A DNA stretch of 64,000 nt from Ruminococcus sp. (GCA_017404145.1 JAFRCW010000024.1:20774-84773), one strand, 5' to 3'. Shown: positions 37,217-47,300, counted from the stretch's first letter. Translations and numbers: made by a program. The notes: a model not told the origin generated them from the letters alone.

Positions 37217-37286
37217 AATTGCAACCAGACTGATTGTTTCCAAGGATGATTTCATTAAGTGGTACGATACTCATAAGAATTCTTAA
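37206..37286 (+). pseudogene. Excisionase C-terminal remnant
   Basis: In a different frame from the recombinase remnant, codons for RIATRLIVSKDDFIKWYDTH resemble the C-terminal wing of Tn916-type Xis/MerR-like excisionases. It abuts the end of the serine recombinase fragment and precedes a tyrosine integrase by 80 bp, the normal xis-int order. The N-terminal half is missing. Confidence 0.45.
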
Positions 37287-37367
37287 TAAATTCTTACTTA
37301 ATTAGGTTTAACGTAGATATTATGTGTTTTATGTGGTATTTGTTATGTTACGAAAGGAGATGGACTT

Positions 37368-38488
37368 ATGGAAAAACAACTATTAACGAATGGTAAGTCA
37401 TTCAGAAGAACAGACGGTAAATGGCAAGGAACAGTATGGTATCTAAACGAGTATGGTGAGAGGAAACGAAAGAGCTTTTCAGGGAATACTCAACGTATCG
37501 TCAACAAAAAGATGAAGGACTATGTCCAAGAATTCAATCTGCAAAAAGATACCAACAAAGAAGCAAACCTCCCTCTCAAGGAAAGCCTTAATGCATATCT
37601 CAAGTTGTTCAAGTTCCCGACGGTTGAACGACCAACTTATGACAGATGCGAATCAATAGCCAAAAACCAGATTAATCCTAAACTAGGTAAAAAGGCAGTA
37701 GGCGATATGACAGCGGCAGATATTCGAAAGCTGCTAAACGATCTTATGAAAGAAGGTTATTCCTATTCAACAGTAAAACAGAGCTATAACCTTCTAAATG
37801 AGTTCTATCGATATCTGGAAAGAGAAGAAATAATACAAAAAAATCCAATGAGGAGTGTTAGCATGTTGAAGAAAGCAAATTTCTTATCCGCGCAAGGTAA
37901 AGATGTCAAGGCAAAATGCGATGAGGTTGAGATACTAACTCCGGAAGAAATAGATACACTTCGTGAGGAAGCATTTTCTACCTTCACAGACGGGAAGAGG
38001 AAATACCAACAACCGGCAGCATATTTCCTGATGTTGAACACTGGACTTAGAACTGGAGAAATACTTGGGCTAAGTAACAGCGACATTGATCTGAATAATA
38101 AGGTGTTATATGTACGGAAATCTGTTAAAGAAGTATATAAACGAGACGGATCTGAACGAACATCAGGAGAAGAGATCGTTGTTGGTAAACCCAAAAGCGC
38201 ATCAAGCAAAAGAATGATTCCACTTAATCGAACAGCGATCGAGATGATAGAGGATCTTAGAAATGAAAGATACTTCGGAGAAGATAGTCCATTAATCGCG
38301 GATGAGAACGGCAACATTACAAAACCCTCAAATTTCAGAAAACGATATCTGAGGATTCTAGAAGCGTGCGGAATTAAAGAAAAGTCGAAAAAAAGGGGAC
38401 TGGTAATAACTCAACCAAAGGAAGAACAGCAGGGAAAGGTCTTCACAGTCTGAGACACACTTATGCGACAAAATTCGACAGCTTTTGA
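37368..38488 (+). pseudogene. Tyrosine recombinase (integrase), frameshifted and truncated
   Basis: The frame from ATG 37368 (GAAAGGAGA ribosome site) encodes the AP2-like arm domain, core-binding domain and the first catalytic half (LNTGLRTGEILGL with catalytic Arg, KSASSKRMIPL). At 38388-38398 (A7G4 run) the frame must change to read KGLHSLRHTYATKF, the HxxR box. The reading then stops at 38488, before the second His and the Tyr. A box-II-to-C-terminus segment of a similar integrase lies 2.3 kb away at 40826-41014. Inactive. Confidence 0.8.
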
Positions 38489-38603
38489 TGTGTGTTCATA
38501 AAAATAATTACAGTGATAAAATCGAACTAAATGCAGTATTATTGCGTTATTGAATCATACAAAACAGAACCATTGTAGTAAGTATAAATCACTATTATAC
38601 AGA

Positions 38604-38637
38604 GAAAACGGACTGTTCATAAGGAGCAGTCCGTTTG
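38604..38637 (-). terminator. Terminator of the lipoprotein esterase gene
   Basis: AAACGGACTG (38606-38615) is inverted at 38627-38636. It lies just beyond the stop of the minus-strand gene at 38688 and is usable in both directions. Confidence 0.7.
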
Positions 38638-38687
38638 TGATAATATTTTTTGTATGAAGAATTACACTTCATTACGGTTAACCGATT

Positions 38688-40520
38688 TTATTTCATACAA
38701 CTGTTGACCCACTCGATGAAGTTCGAGGTGCTGTCGCCGGTGCGTTCCGCTTCGGTATGACCCTGACCCCACACGGTCTCAAAGTCTACGCTCTCAACTC
38801 CGTCATAGTTTTCAAGAGCAAGGGCGAGATTGACTTCGGTCGTCAGCGAGGTATCACCCTGATTGATACCGGTGCGGATGCGCCAGTATTTTGAGACGGT
38901 AGAGGTGCCGTAGCCTTCCTGACTCTCCAGCAGATAGTAAAGAGGTGTGTACATATTCACACGCTGCTGTGCGGTATAGCCGACAGAATCAGTCTTGCTG
39001 AGATCGGTGGTATAATCGCTCGCATAAGAGCTGCCGAGCTCCGTCAAAATATCTGCTAAGGTGCTGTCAAAGTGAGCGCCGCTGCCGTCACCGTAACCGA
39101 ATAAGGTATTCTCTCCCTGACCCGCGTCGAGCTGGTCGAACGCGCCGAGGTTCTTGGAAGCGTTCTTGCACGCACTGACAAAATCCTCGATGCTTGTGAT
39201 CGTCACAGTGTTAGTGGTTTCATCATAAGTGATCCACTCGCCGTTTGTGTTCAGCGCGTCGATGTAGTCCTGCGCAGTCTCATAGGTGCCGGAGGTGCTG
39301 ACGCCGCTTGACGAGGTATCGTTGCGGGTGATGTCGTCTACATCCTCGATAGAGGTCGCTTCTTCTCCGGTATCGCCGTCAGGCTTTGATCCGCTCGGTG
39401 CGCCGTCGGGTTTCTCTCCACTCGGCATATTTCCGTCAGGCTTATCACCGGAGGGTGTGCCGCCTGAGGGAGCGCCGCCCATACCGCCGCCTTTAGATGA
39501 GCTTGATGCGTCGTAGGGGAATTCGGTATCGGACAGGAAGTTGTTGAGCGATTGCTCGATCACGCTCTTAATATACTCATAGTAGGCGCCCGACTGATAG
39601 ATGCCGTCGGAAGATTCCGTCAATGTCAACGTATTGCCCTCAGCGTCGGTAAAGCCCGCGCTATTGATATATTCCGCAAACGCTGTTGCAAGGGCGTCGG
39701 AGATCGCCTGCTCGTCGTCGGTAAGTCCCGAACGGGTAGAACCCATCATCCACTCATACGCTTCATCTGCGGTATCGAGGTTAGTGATCGGACACCAATC
39801 CATCGAACCGACTACCGCGTCGGATACGCCCTGAACCGCGCCGATCGCTTCGAGATAAGGATCATACAGTTCGCTGTCGCCGGTTGCGCCGACGATCGCT
39901 GCCTGTGCTCCGCCGCCGCTCATACCGAATACAAAGATGCTTTCCGCGTCGCCCGCGATCACATCGTCACAATAGCGGATGTAACGGATCGCGGCTTTCA
40001 GGTCGGTCACTCCTGCGGGTGCGCCGTCATCTCTGCCACGGCAGCCTGCGTGAACATATACAAAGCCCTGAGAGGTGTAATCCGTCACGCTCTTGTACTC
40101 AGTCAACGCGCTTTGAGCAGAATAACCGGGTGTGTTGATCGGCATGACGATCGGAGCTGTTGAAGCGGTATAGCCGTTGACCTCTGCGTCAGCGTTCAGC
40201 TCACAGGTGTAGGTGCCGTCGCCGTTATCGGTCGCGGTCATATACGCGCCGGGGACAAACACCGCAAGCTGCTCATAATCTTCGTTTGCCGGCGTCTCGC
40301 AGTAGACGATGCCGATCTGGTAATACACATCATCATCAGCGTTATACTGCCACTTGGTCATGTCCAGCTTGGATAGATTGGTCGTTGCCGTAGTGGCTTT
40401 AGCTGTACCGTCAGCCGCAGTCGTTTCTTCGGTCTTGTCCGTACCGCCGGAGCCGCATCCGGTCATCACTAAACCGGCCAAGCATAAAGTCATCATAATT
40501 GCTAATATCTTTTTGAACAT
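38688..40520 (-). CDS. Lipoprotein alpha/beta hydrolase, probable tannase/feruloyl-esterase type
   Basis: From ATG 40520 (AAGGAG upstream) the 610-aa product has a lipoprotein signal (MFKKILAIMMTLCLAGLVMTGC, lipid Cys at 22) and a hydrolase core with the nucleophile motif FGMSGGGAQ (Ser about 201). A Gly/Pro/Lys/Asp-rich linker of GKPDG-type repeats sits in the middle, and the C-terminus carries VWGQGHTEAERTGDS with a candidate catalytic His. This arrangement recalls bacterial tannases that split gallate esters at the cell surface. The substrate is inference. Its composition matches the chromosome better than the AT-rich elements, and it sits between two integrase remnants. Confidence 0.75.
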   Translation of the reverse strand: MFKKILAIMMTLCLAGLVMTGCGSGGTDKTEETTAADGTAKATTATTNLSKLDMTKWQYNADDDVYYQIGIVYCETPANEDYEQLAVFVPGAYMTATDNGDGTYTCELNADAEVNGYTASTAPIVMPINTPGYSAQSALTEYKSVTDYTSQGFVYVHAGCRGRDDGAPAGVTDLKAAIRYIRYCDDVIAGDAESIFVFGMSGGGAQAAIVGATGDSELYDPYLEAIGAVQGVSDAVVGSMDWCPITNLDTADEAYEWMMGSTRSGLTDDEQAISDALATAFAEYINSAGFTDAEGNTLTLTESSDGIYQSGAYYEYIKSVIEQSLNNFLSDTEFPYDASSSSKGGGMGGAPSGGTPSGDKPDGNMPSGEKPDGAPSGSKPDGDTGEEATSIEDVDDITRNDTSSSGVSTSGTYETAQDYIDALNTNGEWITYDETTNTVTITSIEDFVSACKNASKNLGAFDQLDAGQGENTLFGYGDGSGAHFDSTLADILTELGSSYASDYTTDLSKTDSVGYTAQQRVNMYTPLYYLLESQEGYGTSTVSKYWRIRTGINQGDTSLTTEVNLALALENYDGVESVDFETVWGQGHTEAERTGDSTSNFIEWVNSCMK

Positions 40521-40825
40521 GATATCATCTCCTTTTGAGGTTGACATAAGTATAGATGAATAATCTGATAGTATCTTGTTGTGAAAGTGAAAGATATGTG
40601 AAAACCGGTTATAGTATTTAAGATGATTGTCGAATTATATATAAAAAGGACACTTCATTCCGAAAAATGAAATGCCCTTTTAAGGTTTTTTGTCTTTACC
40701 TTTACAGCCTCCTTTTCTCGACAATTCTCTCGCTGATAATCAACTATTGGAAAAGGAATTGAAAAACAGCGACAAACGCAGAAAACCCCTTGAATACTGG
40801 ATTTTTCCCGTTTGTCATTATTATA

Positions 40826-41014
40826 CCGTATCGGCACACATTTGCAACGAATTTGATCAATGGTATCCCTCAGGAAGATGGTACGGTAAAAACACTTCCT
40901 GTGAAGCAAGTCGCCGATCTGTTGGGACACACAACATCTGAGATAACAGAGATATATTATGTCAAACGAGAAAGCGAAAAACTTATTGGTGTCACAGATG
41001 AATTTGATATATAA
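40826..41014 (+). pseudogene. Integrase C-terminal remnant
   Basis: The codons PYRHTFATNLINGI, VADLLGHTTSEITEIYY and VKRES match box II of a tyrosine recombinase: Arg, the second His and the catalytic Tyr are present but the rest is missing. The HTFAT part duplicates the region where the fragment at 37368 ends, so the two may come from related but separate copies. It lies about 280 bp from a tRNA-Trp fragment, the usual int-att distance. Confidence 0.75.
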
Positions 41015-41052
41015 AAACTGGCTTGGAGCTTCGGCTCCAAGCCAGTTTTTTC
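41014..41052 (+). terminator. Strong terminator after the integrase remnant
   Basis: AAAACTGGCTTGGAGC-TTCG-GCTCCAAGCCAGTTTT: a 16-bp perfect stem with a tetraloop and T-run. Confidence 0.9.
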
Positions 41053-41292
41053 TTTTCTGATGAAGGTTTTTTCTCCAAAAATCTGGAAAAATGAAATGCT
41101 TTTTTGATGATCAAATAAACATCTTGATGCTTATTTGATGATGTACCATTTCAAAATAATGAAAATTATGTCACGATTTCGACCATTTTAGCACGAAAAC
41201 CCAAGGAAAGAAAACTGAAGAAAACACGAGAAAAAGCGAGAAAAACAAAGGGAAATGGCTTAAACGCAGTGTTTAAGCCATTTCGTTTGGAA

Positions 41293-41335
41293 CAGGGGCA
41301 GAAGGACTTGAACCCTCGGCACGTGGTTTTGGAGT
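41293..41335 (-). repeat. attachment site: 3' fragment of tRNA-Trp (copy 1)
   Basis: The complement reads anticodon loop CTCCAAA (anticodon CCA), variable region, T-arm GAGGG-TTCAAGT-CCTTC and acceptor TGCCCCT. No D-arm or 5' acceptor follows, so it is not a complete tRNA. It matches copy 2 at 57318-57361 with two mismatches. Confidence 0.85.
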
Positions 41336-41470
41336 GTATCGACGTATTCATTAAGCAGTAATTGTTATTTACTTTGAATATGATACAGTCTTCTGAATGC
41401 CCATATATCTGTATAATTCGACAACAGAAATGGGTAAAAACCCGGCAACTTTGCAAGTTTTCTGCACGTC

Positions 41471-41516
41471 GGTTAGAAAAGTGTTAGAAAAGCCTTGCAA
41501 AAATGTGTTAGAAAAG
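41471..41516 (+). repeat. Left arm-type repeats (GTTAGAAAA)
   Basis: Three copies of GTTAGAAAA (41472, 41483, 41507) lie about 140-175 bp inside att copy 1. The same word is repeated next to the integrase at the other end (57131-57250). These probably are integrase arm-binding sites. Confidence 0.6.
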
Positions 41517-41556
41517 CAATTTACAAAGAACAATAAACAGTCAATCAATCACAACA

Positions 41557-41585
41557 GCCCGACAGAAATATTCTGCCGGGCATTT
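41557..41585 (+). terminator. Terminator-like hairpin
   Basis: GCCCGACAGAA (41557-41567) pairs with TTCTGCCGGGC (41571-41581), followed by ATTTT. It lies near the left end of the second element. Confidence 0.6.
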
Positions 41586-41624
41586 TAAAATTGCTTTGCA
41601 ATAGCAGTATTATAAATGAACACA

Positions 41625-42256
41625 CTAATGATATGAGGTTAATCTGTTGTATTCTTCCATTAACCCTTCTGTTTTATCATTTAGTTTTTTGATATCTTCT
41701 TCGAGTGTTAATGCTTTTATGTTTAATTGCTCTTGATATTCGTTATCGTATCCTTTTTCCTTTAGTCTCCAAAAATAATAATTTTCTCCAATAGTATTTA
41801 CTAAGTCTACAATCTTCGGTTCTTTTAATTTGATCACAAGGAAGAAATACGATATAGCTATTGGTATTAATGGGACTAAAAAAACCCAAAAATTAAACAT
41901 TTTATTCTCACGAAGCACAAATCCAAGAATGATGGCAATAATAATAAGCAACAAACATATGGAATACAATCCTCTTTTTATAAAATCGGACTGAGATTTA
42001 TATTTTTTATAAAGAGATTGATAATCTGATTGTTTTTGTCGAACACTATGCAAATCTTTTTCTAAACTCTTTCTTTGCGTTTCATACAAGCTAATTTCTG
42101 TTTGAATTTGCTTTATTCTTAATGAATTAATCGTTGCATCTTTGTTTTGAAGTTCATCATCCTTAGCCGCAAGCTGAGCGTTAGCAATATTTCGTTCCTC
42201 TTTCTTACCAATTGCTTTTGCATCTTCTTGTAATTGCTTTGGTAATTTTTTCTCAT
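41625..42256 (-). CDS. Coiled-coil membrane protein, start uncertain
   Basis: Uninterrupted coding from TTG 42089 gives 154 aa: a coiled coil (LEKDLHSVRQKQSDYQSLYKKY), two transmembrane segments (LYSICLLLIIIAIILGFVL and FWVFLVPLIPIAISYFFLVI) and a charged C-terminal coil. The same frame continues upstream to about 42262 with good coiled-coil sequence (AKDDELQNKDATINSL) but no start. ATG 42256 is one base out of frame across an A6 run (42246-42251). Either a frameshift or a lost 5' end. No family recognised. Confidence 0.55.
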
Positions 42257-42280
42257 TTATTCAAAAAGCTTTCAACTACC

Positions 42281-42691
42281 TTATTGTTTATGAATCTCTT
42301 TCAAATCCTCTATAGCAAGCACAGGATCCATCGTATGGAACATCATATAATTGCGCTTCATTGTTGCGGCAGGAGCCTGTCGTATGATCTTTGCGCTGCT
42401 CTCGCCGGTGTAGTAATGCCAATAGCGGTAAATGTAACCGATCCAGTACAATACTTCTTTTTGATAGACCTCTCCGGTATCGGACAGGATATCTCCGGCA
42501 GAAGATATGATCTCTTCCAATAAGTATTCCTCACCCATCCACTGCATACGGTTATAGCGAGAATCCAGTTCCTTAGCAGTTTCGGATGTCATAAAGGCTT
42601 TGATAAACGCGGCGCTGGGTAGTTTCTTTTCACCGGACAACTCAAACAATCTGCCCTGTATGTCGCACAGCTTTAATTGCAGTTCGTCCAT
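42281..42691 (-). CDS. Putative antitoxin/partner of the XRE-DUF3990 protein (136 aa)
   Basis: The product is largely helical and acidic/aromatic (MDELQLKLCDIQGRLFELS, VLYWIGYIYRYWHYYTGESS). Its ATG overlaps the stop of the XRE-DUF3990 gene by one base, so the two are one translational unit. I do not recognise a named domain, but small helical proteins encoded right after DUF3990-type ADP-ribosyltransferase-like genes are typical partners. Antitoxin role inferred from position. Confidence 0.65.
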   Translation of the reverse strand: MDELQLKLCDIQGRLFELSGEKKLPSAAFIKAFMTSETAKELDSRYNRMQWMGEEYLLEEIISSAGDILSDTGEVYQKEVLYWIGYIYRYWHYYTGESSAKIIRQAPAATMKRNYMMFHTMDPVLAIEDLKEIHKQ

Positions 42692-43566
42692 TATAAGCCT
42701 CCGTTCTGCGCTTTTTCGAGGATCTCGTCAAAGAACAAGCCCTCGCGGCGATAGCTCTTGCAAATGTCATTGGCAAGAGATATGCCCTTTGCTCGATTTG
42801 CCTCGGCAACCTCTTTCATGAACAGGCGTTCCAAATGGGATATTTCGACCTCAGCTTCGATTCGGACAGCATCACAGCCCTTCTGCGTTACGGCAACATA
42901 TTGTTTGCCAAGCTGTAAAGCCGATAGGCTGCCTACCAATGCGGCATCTGTCACATTGCCGATGAAAAAGTTATCGATCACATAGAACATTCGATCATTC
43001 GCGATACTGCCAATCACCAAATCTTTATTATCAGCCATTTTGCGGTATTTCTCATAAAGAGCGGTACCCTTTATTTTTTCCATTCTGCCGCGATGATATG
43101 CAACGAGCATTGCCCACTCGATATCGGCGGGAACCTCGATCGTATTGAGAGCGGATAGATCAACAGAAACAATATAGAACTTTGACTTATCATAATCACA
43201 AATCAGCGTCAGCGCTTGACTTGGATCTGTGCCCATGTAAAAGCCCTTACCGAAATCACATTGAGAGCGGCTTTTCGGTTCGATCTTTCCCTCGATACCA
43301 GATTTGGATCCGTGATAAAGAATGATGCGATCATTCGGCAAAACAATATCGTTTGCAGCATTCGATATCCTATTGAGGGTGATATCGTAGGCAGGCACAG
43401 AGTTATCCTTGCAAATCTCATAGAGAGTAGTTTGAGCCAGTTTATTAGGAACAGCTCGTCCGTTCTCCCAACGATTGACCGTTGCAAAGGTGACATTTAA
43501 CAGTTCCGCAAGCTCAGTTTGGCTCATGTTTAGATTTTCTCGTATCTGTTTGATAAGGGTTTTCAT
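42691..43566 (-). CDS. XRE-family HTH fused to a DUF3990 ADP-ribosyltransferase-like domain
   Basis: Residues 1-60 are an XRE helix-turn-helix (NLMSQTELAELLNVTFATVNRWENG). From about residue 80, RIILYHGSKSGIEGKI and SQCDFGKGFYMGTDPSQAL match DUF3990, whose YHGS and GFY motifs resemble ADP-ribosyltransferase folds. The chain would be both DNA-binding regulator and modifying enzyme. A 27-bp palindrome immediately upstream (43588-43614) is a likely self-regulatory operator. Probable toxin-antitoxin or phage-defence module; target unknown. Confidence 0.8.
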   Translation of the reverse strand: MKTLIKQIRENLNMSQTELAELLNVTFATVNRWENGRAVPNKLAQTTLYEICKDNSVPAYDITLNRISNAANDIVLPNDRIILYHGSKSGIEGKIEPKSRSQCDFGKGFYMGTDPSQALTLICDYDKSKFYIVSVDLSALNTIEVPADIEWAMLVAYHRGRMEKIKGTALYEKYRKMADNKDLVIGSIANDRMFYVIDNFFIGNVTDAALVGSLSALQLGKQYVAVTQKGCDAVRIEAEVEISHLERLFMKEVAEANRAKGISLANDICKSYRREGLFFDEILEKAQNGGL

Positions 43567-43587
43567 GCTCTTCGCCTTCTATAACAT

Positions 43588-43614
43588 CATATGATATAAT
43601 TATTATATCATATG
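43588..43614 (-). promoter_or_regulatory. Palindromic operator upstream of the XRE gene
   Basis: CATATGATATAA (43588-43599) is perfectly inverted at 43603-43614 with 3 bp between. It contains TATAAT-like bases and lies 22 bp before the start codon. It fits autoregulation by the XRE protein. Confidence 0.7.
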
Positions 43615-43802
43615 TTATATATAATTTCAACACTCATTTTATTACTATGTCAAGACACACCTCAATATTTAACTCTTTCTTTAAACGCAGCGTTTTTAAT
43701 TTGATATAATGTTATGTAATGATTAATTGTAGTTGAATAATAAGATTTGCTCTTTGTGGTGTAATTTCTGTAACATCACAAAGAGCTTTTGTTGATAAGT
43801 AT

Positions 43803-44399
43803 TTATAAAAACGAAAAAGCTGTTTCAATAATGAGCTTAATCGCTTCCTTAATATATTTTGTTGGTTTTTCACTCAAAAAGCTGTATTTAATTTTGAGCT
43901 TGACCGTCGCGTTTGCAACATCGTGTTCTTTTTTACATAGTTTCAGTAAATAATCTGCAAACATTCTCAGCTTTTGATTATTGTTTTCCATTAACTCTTC
44001 AAGATTAAAAAACACGCTTTCATTTAAATGGATTTTCCCGTCGTAATAATTACACAATAGTATACCTATTTCATCATGAATCTCTTTGTATTGCTCTAAT
44101 TTTTCAACTTCATTAACAAATACATTAGTATCAAAATAAACACTGGGTTCATTTCCGTAATCTCCGACGAGAAATTGTCCTTGTTTATTTGGAAAATAAT
44201 ATGCTCCGTAACCTAGCCAATAAACATTTATATAATGTCCAGTTTTTCTGTTCCAGAAGTCGTATTGTTGCTGTATCATGTCTTGGCTTTGTGGAATTGA
44301 GTACCGAGCTATCATGATACCGATTATTCTTTTTTCATCAAATTCATAATGATAACTGCAATATTTCTCAATTTCTTTTATTGTAAGTGCTGGAACCAT
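43803..44399 (-). CDS. Hypothetical protein (198 aa), divergent to the STAND module
   Basis: ATG 44399 follows AGGAGG. The product (MVPALTIKEIEKYCSYHYEF...) is rich in aromatic and acidic residues, with GYGAYYFPNKQG and DYGNEPSVYFD. No transmembrane segment or known catalytic motif is seen. Composition is AT-rich like the adjacent module. It shares a 75-bp intergenic region, holding the 22-bp repeat, with the divergent membrane protein gene, so it may be a regulator or partner. Function unknown. Confidence 0.65.
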   Translation of the reverse strand: MVPALTIKEIEKYCSYHYEFDEKRIIGIMIARYSIPQSQDMIQQQYDFWNRKTGHYINVYWLGYGAYYFPNKQGQFLVGDYGNEPSVYFDTNVFVNEVEKLEQYKEIHDEIGILLCNYYDGKIHLNESVFFNLEELMENNNQKLRMFADYLLKLCKKEHDVANATVKLKIKYSFLSEKPTKYIKEAIKLIIETAFSFL

Positions 44400-44424
44400 T
44401 AGTTTACCTCCTAATATTTATTTG

Positions 44425-44446
44425 ATAAAGGATAACTTGGAATTAT
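44425..44446 (+). repeat. 22-bp inverted repeat, left copy
   Basis: The sequence ATAAAGGATAACTTGGAATT(AT) is exactly inverted at 48303-48324. It lies 29 bp upstream of the membrane protein start. Confidence 0.85.
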
Positions 44447-44474
44447 TCTATACTACTATGATTGAGGTATAAAA

Positions 44475-44882
44475 ATGATCAACAACTCAATAAACTGGAC
44501 AGCAATAGACGTTATAATCAATCTTTTCGATACATTGATTATTTTTATTCCAGCCGTAATTTCGTTTGTATACTATAAAACACATAGAATAGATATGTTT
44601 ATCACTTCAAAAACCGATTCGGGGATAAAGCTTTATTTGCATAATGTGAGTAAAAATTCAGTTCTTATTTGGAATGCGGTATTAAAATACAAAGGACTAA
44701 AAAAAGATATTTGCATTAATAATTCTTTTAGAATACAAGCAAATGAAGAAAACAGAATTATACTACCAGATAATATGATTAGTGTGACATTGGATTATGC
44801 TATGCTTAATATTCCTCCTATAAAAAAGGGCAGAATTATTCTTTATTTAGGAAAGCATAAAATTGTAAAGCGAATCAAATAA
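44475..44882 (+). CDS. Small membrane-anchored protein (135 aa)
   Basis: The N-terminus carries one transmembrane helix (VIINLFDTLIIFIPAVISFVYY, about 13-34). The rest is a small beta-rich cytosolic domain (KLYLHNVSKNSVLIWNAVLKY, NMISVTLDYAML). ATG 44475 is preceded by GAGG. It is 21 nt upstream of the STAND ATPase gene and probably co-transcribed. No family recognised. A membrane effector or anchor for the ATPase is an inference from pairing. Confidence 0.65.
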   Translation: MINNSINWTAIDVIINLFDTLIIFIPAVISFVYYKTHRIDMFITSKTDSGIKLYLHNVSKNSVLIWNAVLKYKGLKKDICINNSFRIQANEENRIILPDNMISVTLDYAMLNIPPIKKGRIILYLGKHKIVKRIK

Positions 44883-44903
44883 CGAATCAAATGAGGGATA
44901 TAA

Positions 44904-47300
44904 TTGTTTTTTGATAGAGAAATTGCAACCAAAGATTTTTTGAATCAAATTGAAACATCAAAAAATTGGATAGTCATTAAGGGAAATCAAAAAGTCGGAA
45001 AAACAGCTTTTGTCAAAAATGCAATAATTGGTACTAAATTTATTTATTGTGAGCCTGAGATTGAATTAGACTACACGAAAGCATTTTGTAAAAAGATATG
45101 TGCTTATGCAAGAGAAATTATAATAGGATTCTCAAAAAAAAGAGAATTCTCATCTTATGATTATAAATGTATCGTAAATCAAAGCTCGGATTTTATCAAT
45201 GATTTAAGTAATGAAGAGGCAAGTGACTGTATTTATAGAATAATAAAATTTGAAATCAACAATAATATTGCATACTTGTCAAAATATATCGGCTTGTTTT
45301 TTTCTGATAGATTTACCTATATTATACTTGATAACTTTTATAGATGTGATCTGCCTTTTTATGAGTGGTTTGTATCTTTATCTGAAATGTTTATTTCAGA
45401 TAAATGCCATATTATTACAGTCTGTGATAGCGATACTAATTGGAAAAGTAATTATTTAAAAGGTATATTTAATAATACGATTACTCCAATTAATATTACT
45501 AAATTTGATGATGCAGAAGCTTATTTTCAGTTAATCAATCATTATGTTTTTTTTAACAATAGTGTTTTTGCCAAAGAGTTGGCTAATACCTTGTACCAAA
45601 AATATGAAGGTGATTCATTAAAAATATTAAAACTAATTGAAATAGTATATGGCAAAATAAAACCTGTGTTCAGTGATCAAGATCGAGTTAAATTATTATT
45701 AAAAGAAAGTAAAACAATTGATCAAAGTGTTTTTGAGTTTGTTAATTTACTCCAAAAGTACATCTTAGTTTCACTTGCAGTTTGTAGAATTCCGCTTGAT
45801 TCAAATCAAATCGAAAAAATAATAGAACACAATTCATTGGATGTCCAGAAAGAATGTGAAGAGTTAATTGACAAGAATTTGATTCTTTGCGATTATGATT
45901 TTGAAAAATCTAAAACTACATATTGTGTATCAAAGCTATTTCCCCTCTCTGACTACATAAGTTTAGTAAATCAGAATTATTTATTATACATACAAAAGAA
46001 AGCTTATACCTTACATAGAATGGGAATTATTCAACTGAACAATTTAGATTACTTGAATTTATCCATTATCATTAAGAGTACAAATCTATATTCAATTACA
46101 AATGAACAATTGCAAATGCTTTCCTATCCAAGGGATAATGAAACCGCAGCTAGAATTATTGATCATGTAATTACTTCTTCAGGTGGAATATTTGATTATC
46201 TAAAAACTTTTGAATATGTAAAGTTACTGTATAGTTTTGGCTATTACAAAAATGCGTTATATCTAATAAATGAAATTGAAAATGAAGATGATAATCAAAA
46301 CAACTATGATTTGATAATGAAAAAAGGTGATATACAGCATTTATTGTTAGATCCAGAGACATCAGATACATTTAAAAGAGCATCACAGATAAATGATATT
46401 TCTACCAGTCAAAAACTAAGTGCAATTAATCGTCAAGTAATGGCGATGAGTCAGCAAAGCAAAAACAAACTCTTTGAAGCAAGAAGTATTTATAATGATA
46501 CAATTACAAAATATTATGACACAAAATGTTTAGGAATAGTGGAACTTTTACGTAATGCAAATAATTTTTTGCCTCGTGAAATAGCTTTAAAACACACTAT
46601 ACATGGATATAAGATTTCGTGCGAATTAGGTTATGATCTTGAACGCATCAAATGCTTACATAACCTTTGTATGCTTAGTCTATATAACAACTCATTCCAA
46701 CTACTTGCTAAAGAGCTAGATATCATACCTTCTTTTGAATTAGTTATAGAGGAAATCAAAAAACTGGAAACTTTTATACATGAAACAGCATATCCCCTAC
46801 TTGATTTAGGCACACTAGAAATGTTTAAGTATAATAATGATCAAGATATTTCTTTCTTACACAACGCAAGAGCTTATTACTCACAAGCACAATTATATGC
46901 AAAATCCTTTTACGCGACTAATATTGCCAAGATGGGATTGTTGATTGTTAACAGTTACTTATATAGGAGCATTGCACCATTACAAGAAATAAGAAAAAAA
47001 TATTATGCAGAATATCAACAACAAAAAAAGGATATAAAAGACTTTAGAGTTCACAGAAAAATACTTTTTTCGATGGCAACAAGTTCATTGATTACTAATG
47101 ATTATGAAGAAGGGAAACAATACCTATTAGAATCCAAGCAACATGTGTTCGAAAGCGAAATAATTCGTTATAATAATTTGTGTGAAGCATTCGGTTTACC
47201 AAACGAAAAAATATCTACTGAATCAATTGATCATTCAAGTATTACCGAATACCATAAAACAATAAAATTTGTTCCTTGGCTAATAAGTTTCGGGCATTAG
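44904..47300 (+). CDS. STAND-type P-loop NTPase with helical repeat C-terminus
   Basis: TTG 44904 with GAGGG upstream gives 798 aa. Walker A is at residues 27-34 (GNQKVGKT), and a Walker B-like strand FTYIILDN at about 138-144. From about 400 onward the chain is TPR-like alpha-helical repeats (SFGYYKNALYLINEIENE, HLLLDPETSDTFKRASQI). There is no N-terminal effector domain before the P-loop. STAND ATPases sense ligands through repeats and switch on effectors, many in phage defence. The upstream membrane protein or the convergent ATP-grasp enzyme might be the effector. Very AT-rich. Confidence 0.75.
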   Translation: MFFDREIATKDFLNQIETSKNWIVIKGNQKVGKTAFVKNAIIGTKFIYCEPEIELDYTKAFCKKICAYAREIIIGFSKKREFSSYDYKCIVNQSSDFINDLSNEEASDCIYRIIKFEINNNIAYLSKYIGLFFSDRFTYIILDNFYRCDLPFYEWFVSLSEMFISDKCHIITVCDSDTNWKSNYLKGIFNNTITPINITKFDDAEAYFQLINHYVFFNNSVFAKELANTLYQKYEGDSLKILKLIEIVYGKIKPVFSDQDRVKLLLKESKTIDQSVFEFVNLLQKYILVSLAVCRIPLDSNQIEKIIEHNSLDVQKECEELIDKNLILCDYDFEKSKTTYCVSKLFPLSDYISLVNQNYLLYIQKKAYTLHRMGIIQLNNLDYLNLSIIIKSTNLYSITNEQLQMLSYPRDNETAARIIDHVITSSGGIFDYLKTFEYVKLLYSFGYYKNALYLINEIENEDDNQNNYDLIMKKGDIQHLLLDPETSDTFKRASQINDISTSQKLSAINRQVMAMSQQSKNKLFEARSIYNDTITKYYDTKCLGIVELLRNANNFLPREIALKHTIHGYKISCELGYDLERIKCLHNLCMLSLYNNSFQLLAKELDIIPSFELVIEEIKKLETFIHETAYPLLDLGTLEMFKYNNDQDISFLHNARAYYSQAQLYAKSFYATNIAKMGLLIVNSYLYRSIAPLQEIRKKYYAEYQQQKKDIKDFRVHRKILFSMATSSLITNDYEEGKQYLLESKQHVFESEIIRYNNLCEAFGLPNEKISTESIDHSSITEYHKTIKFVPWLISFGH

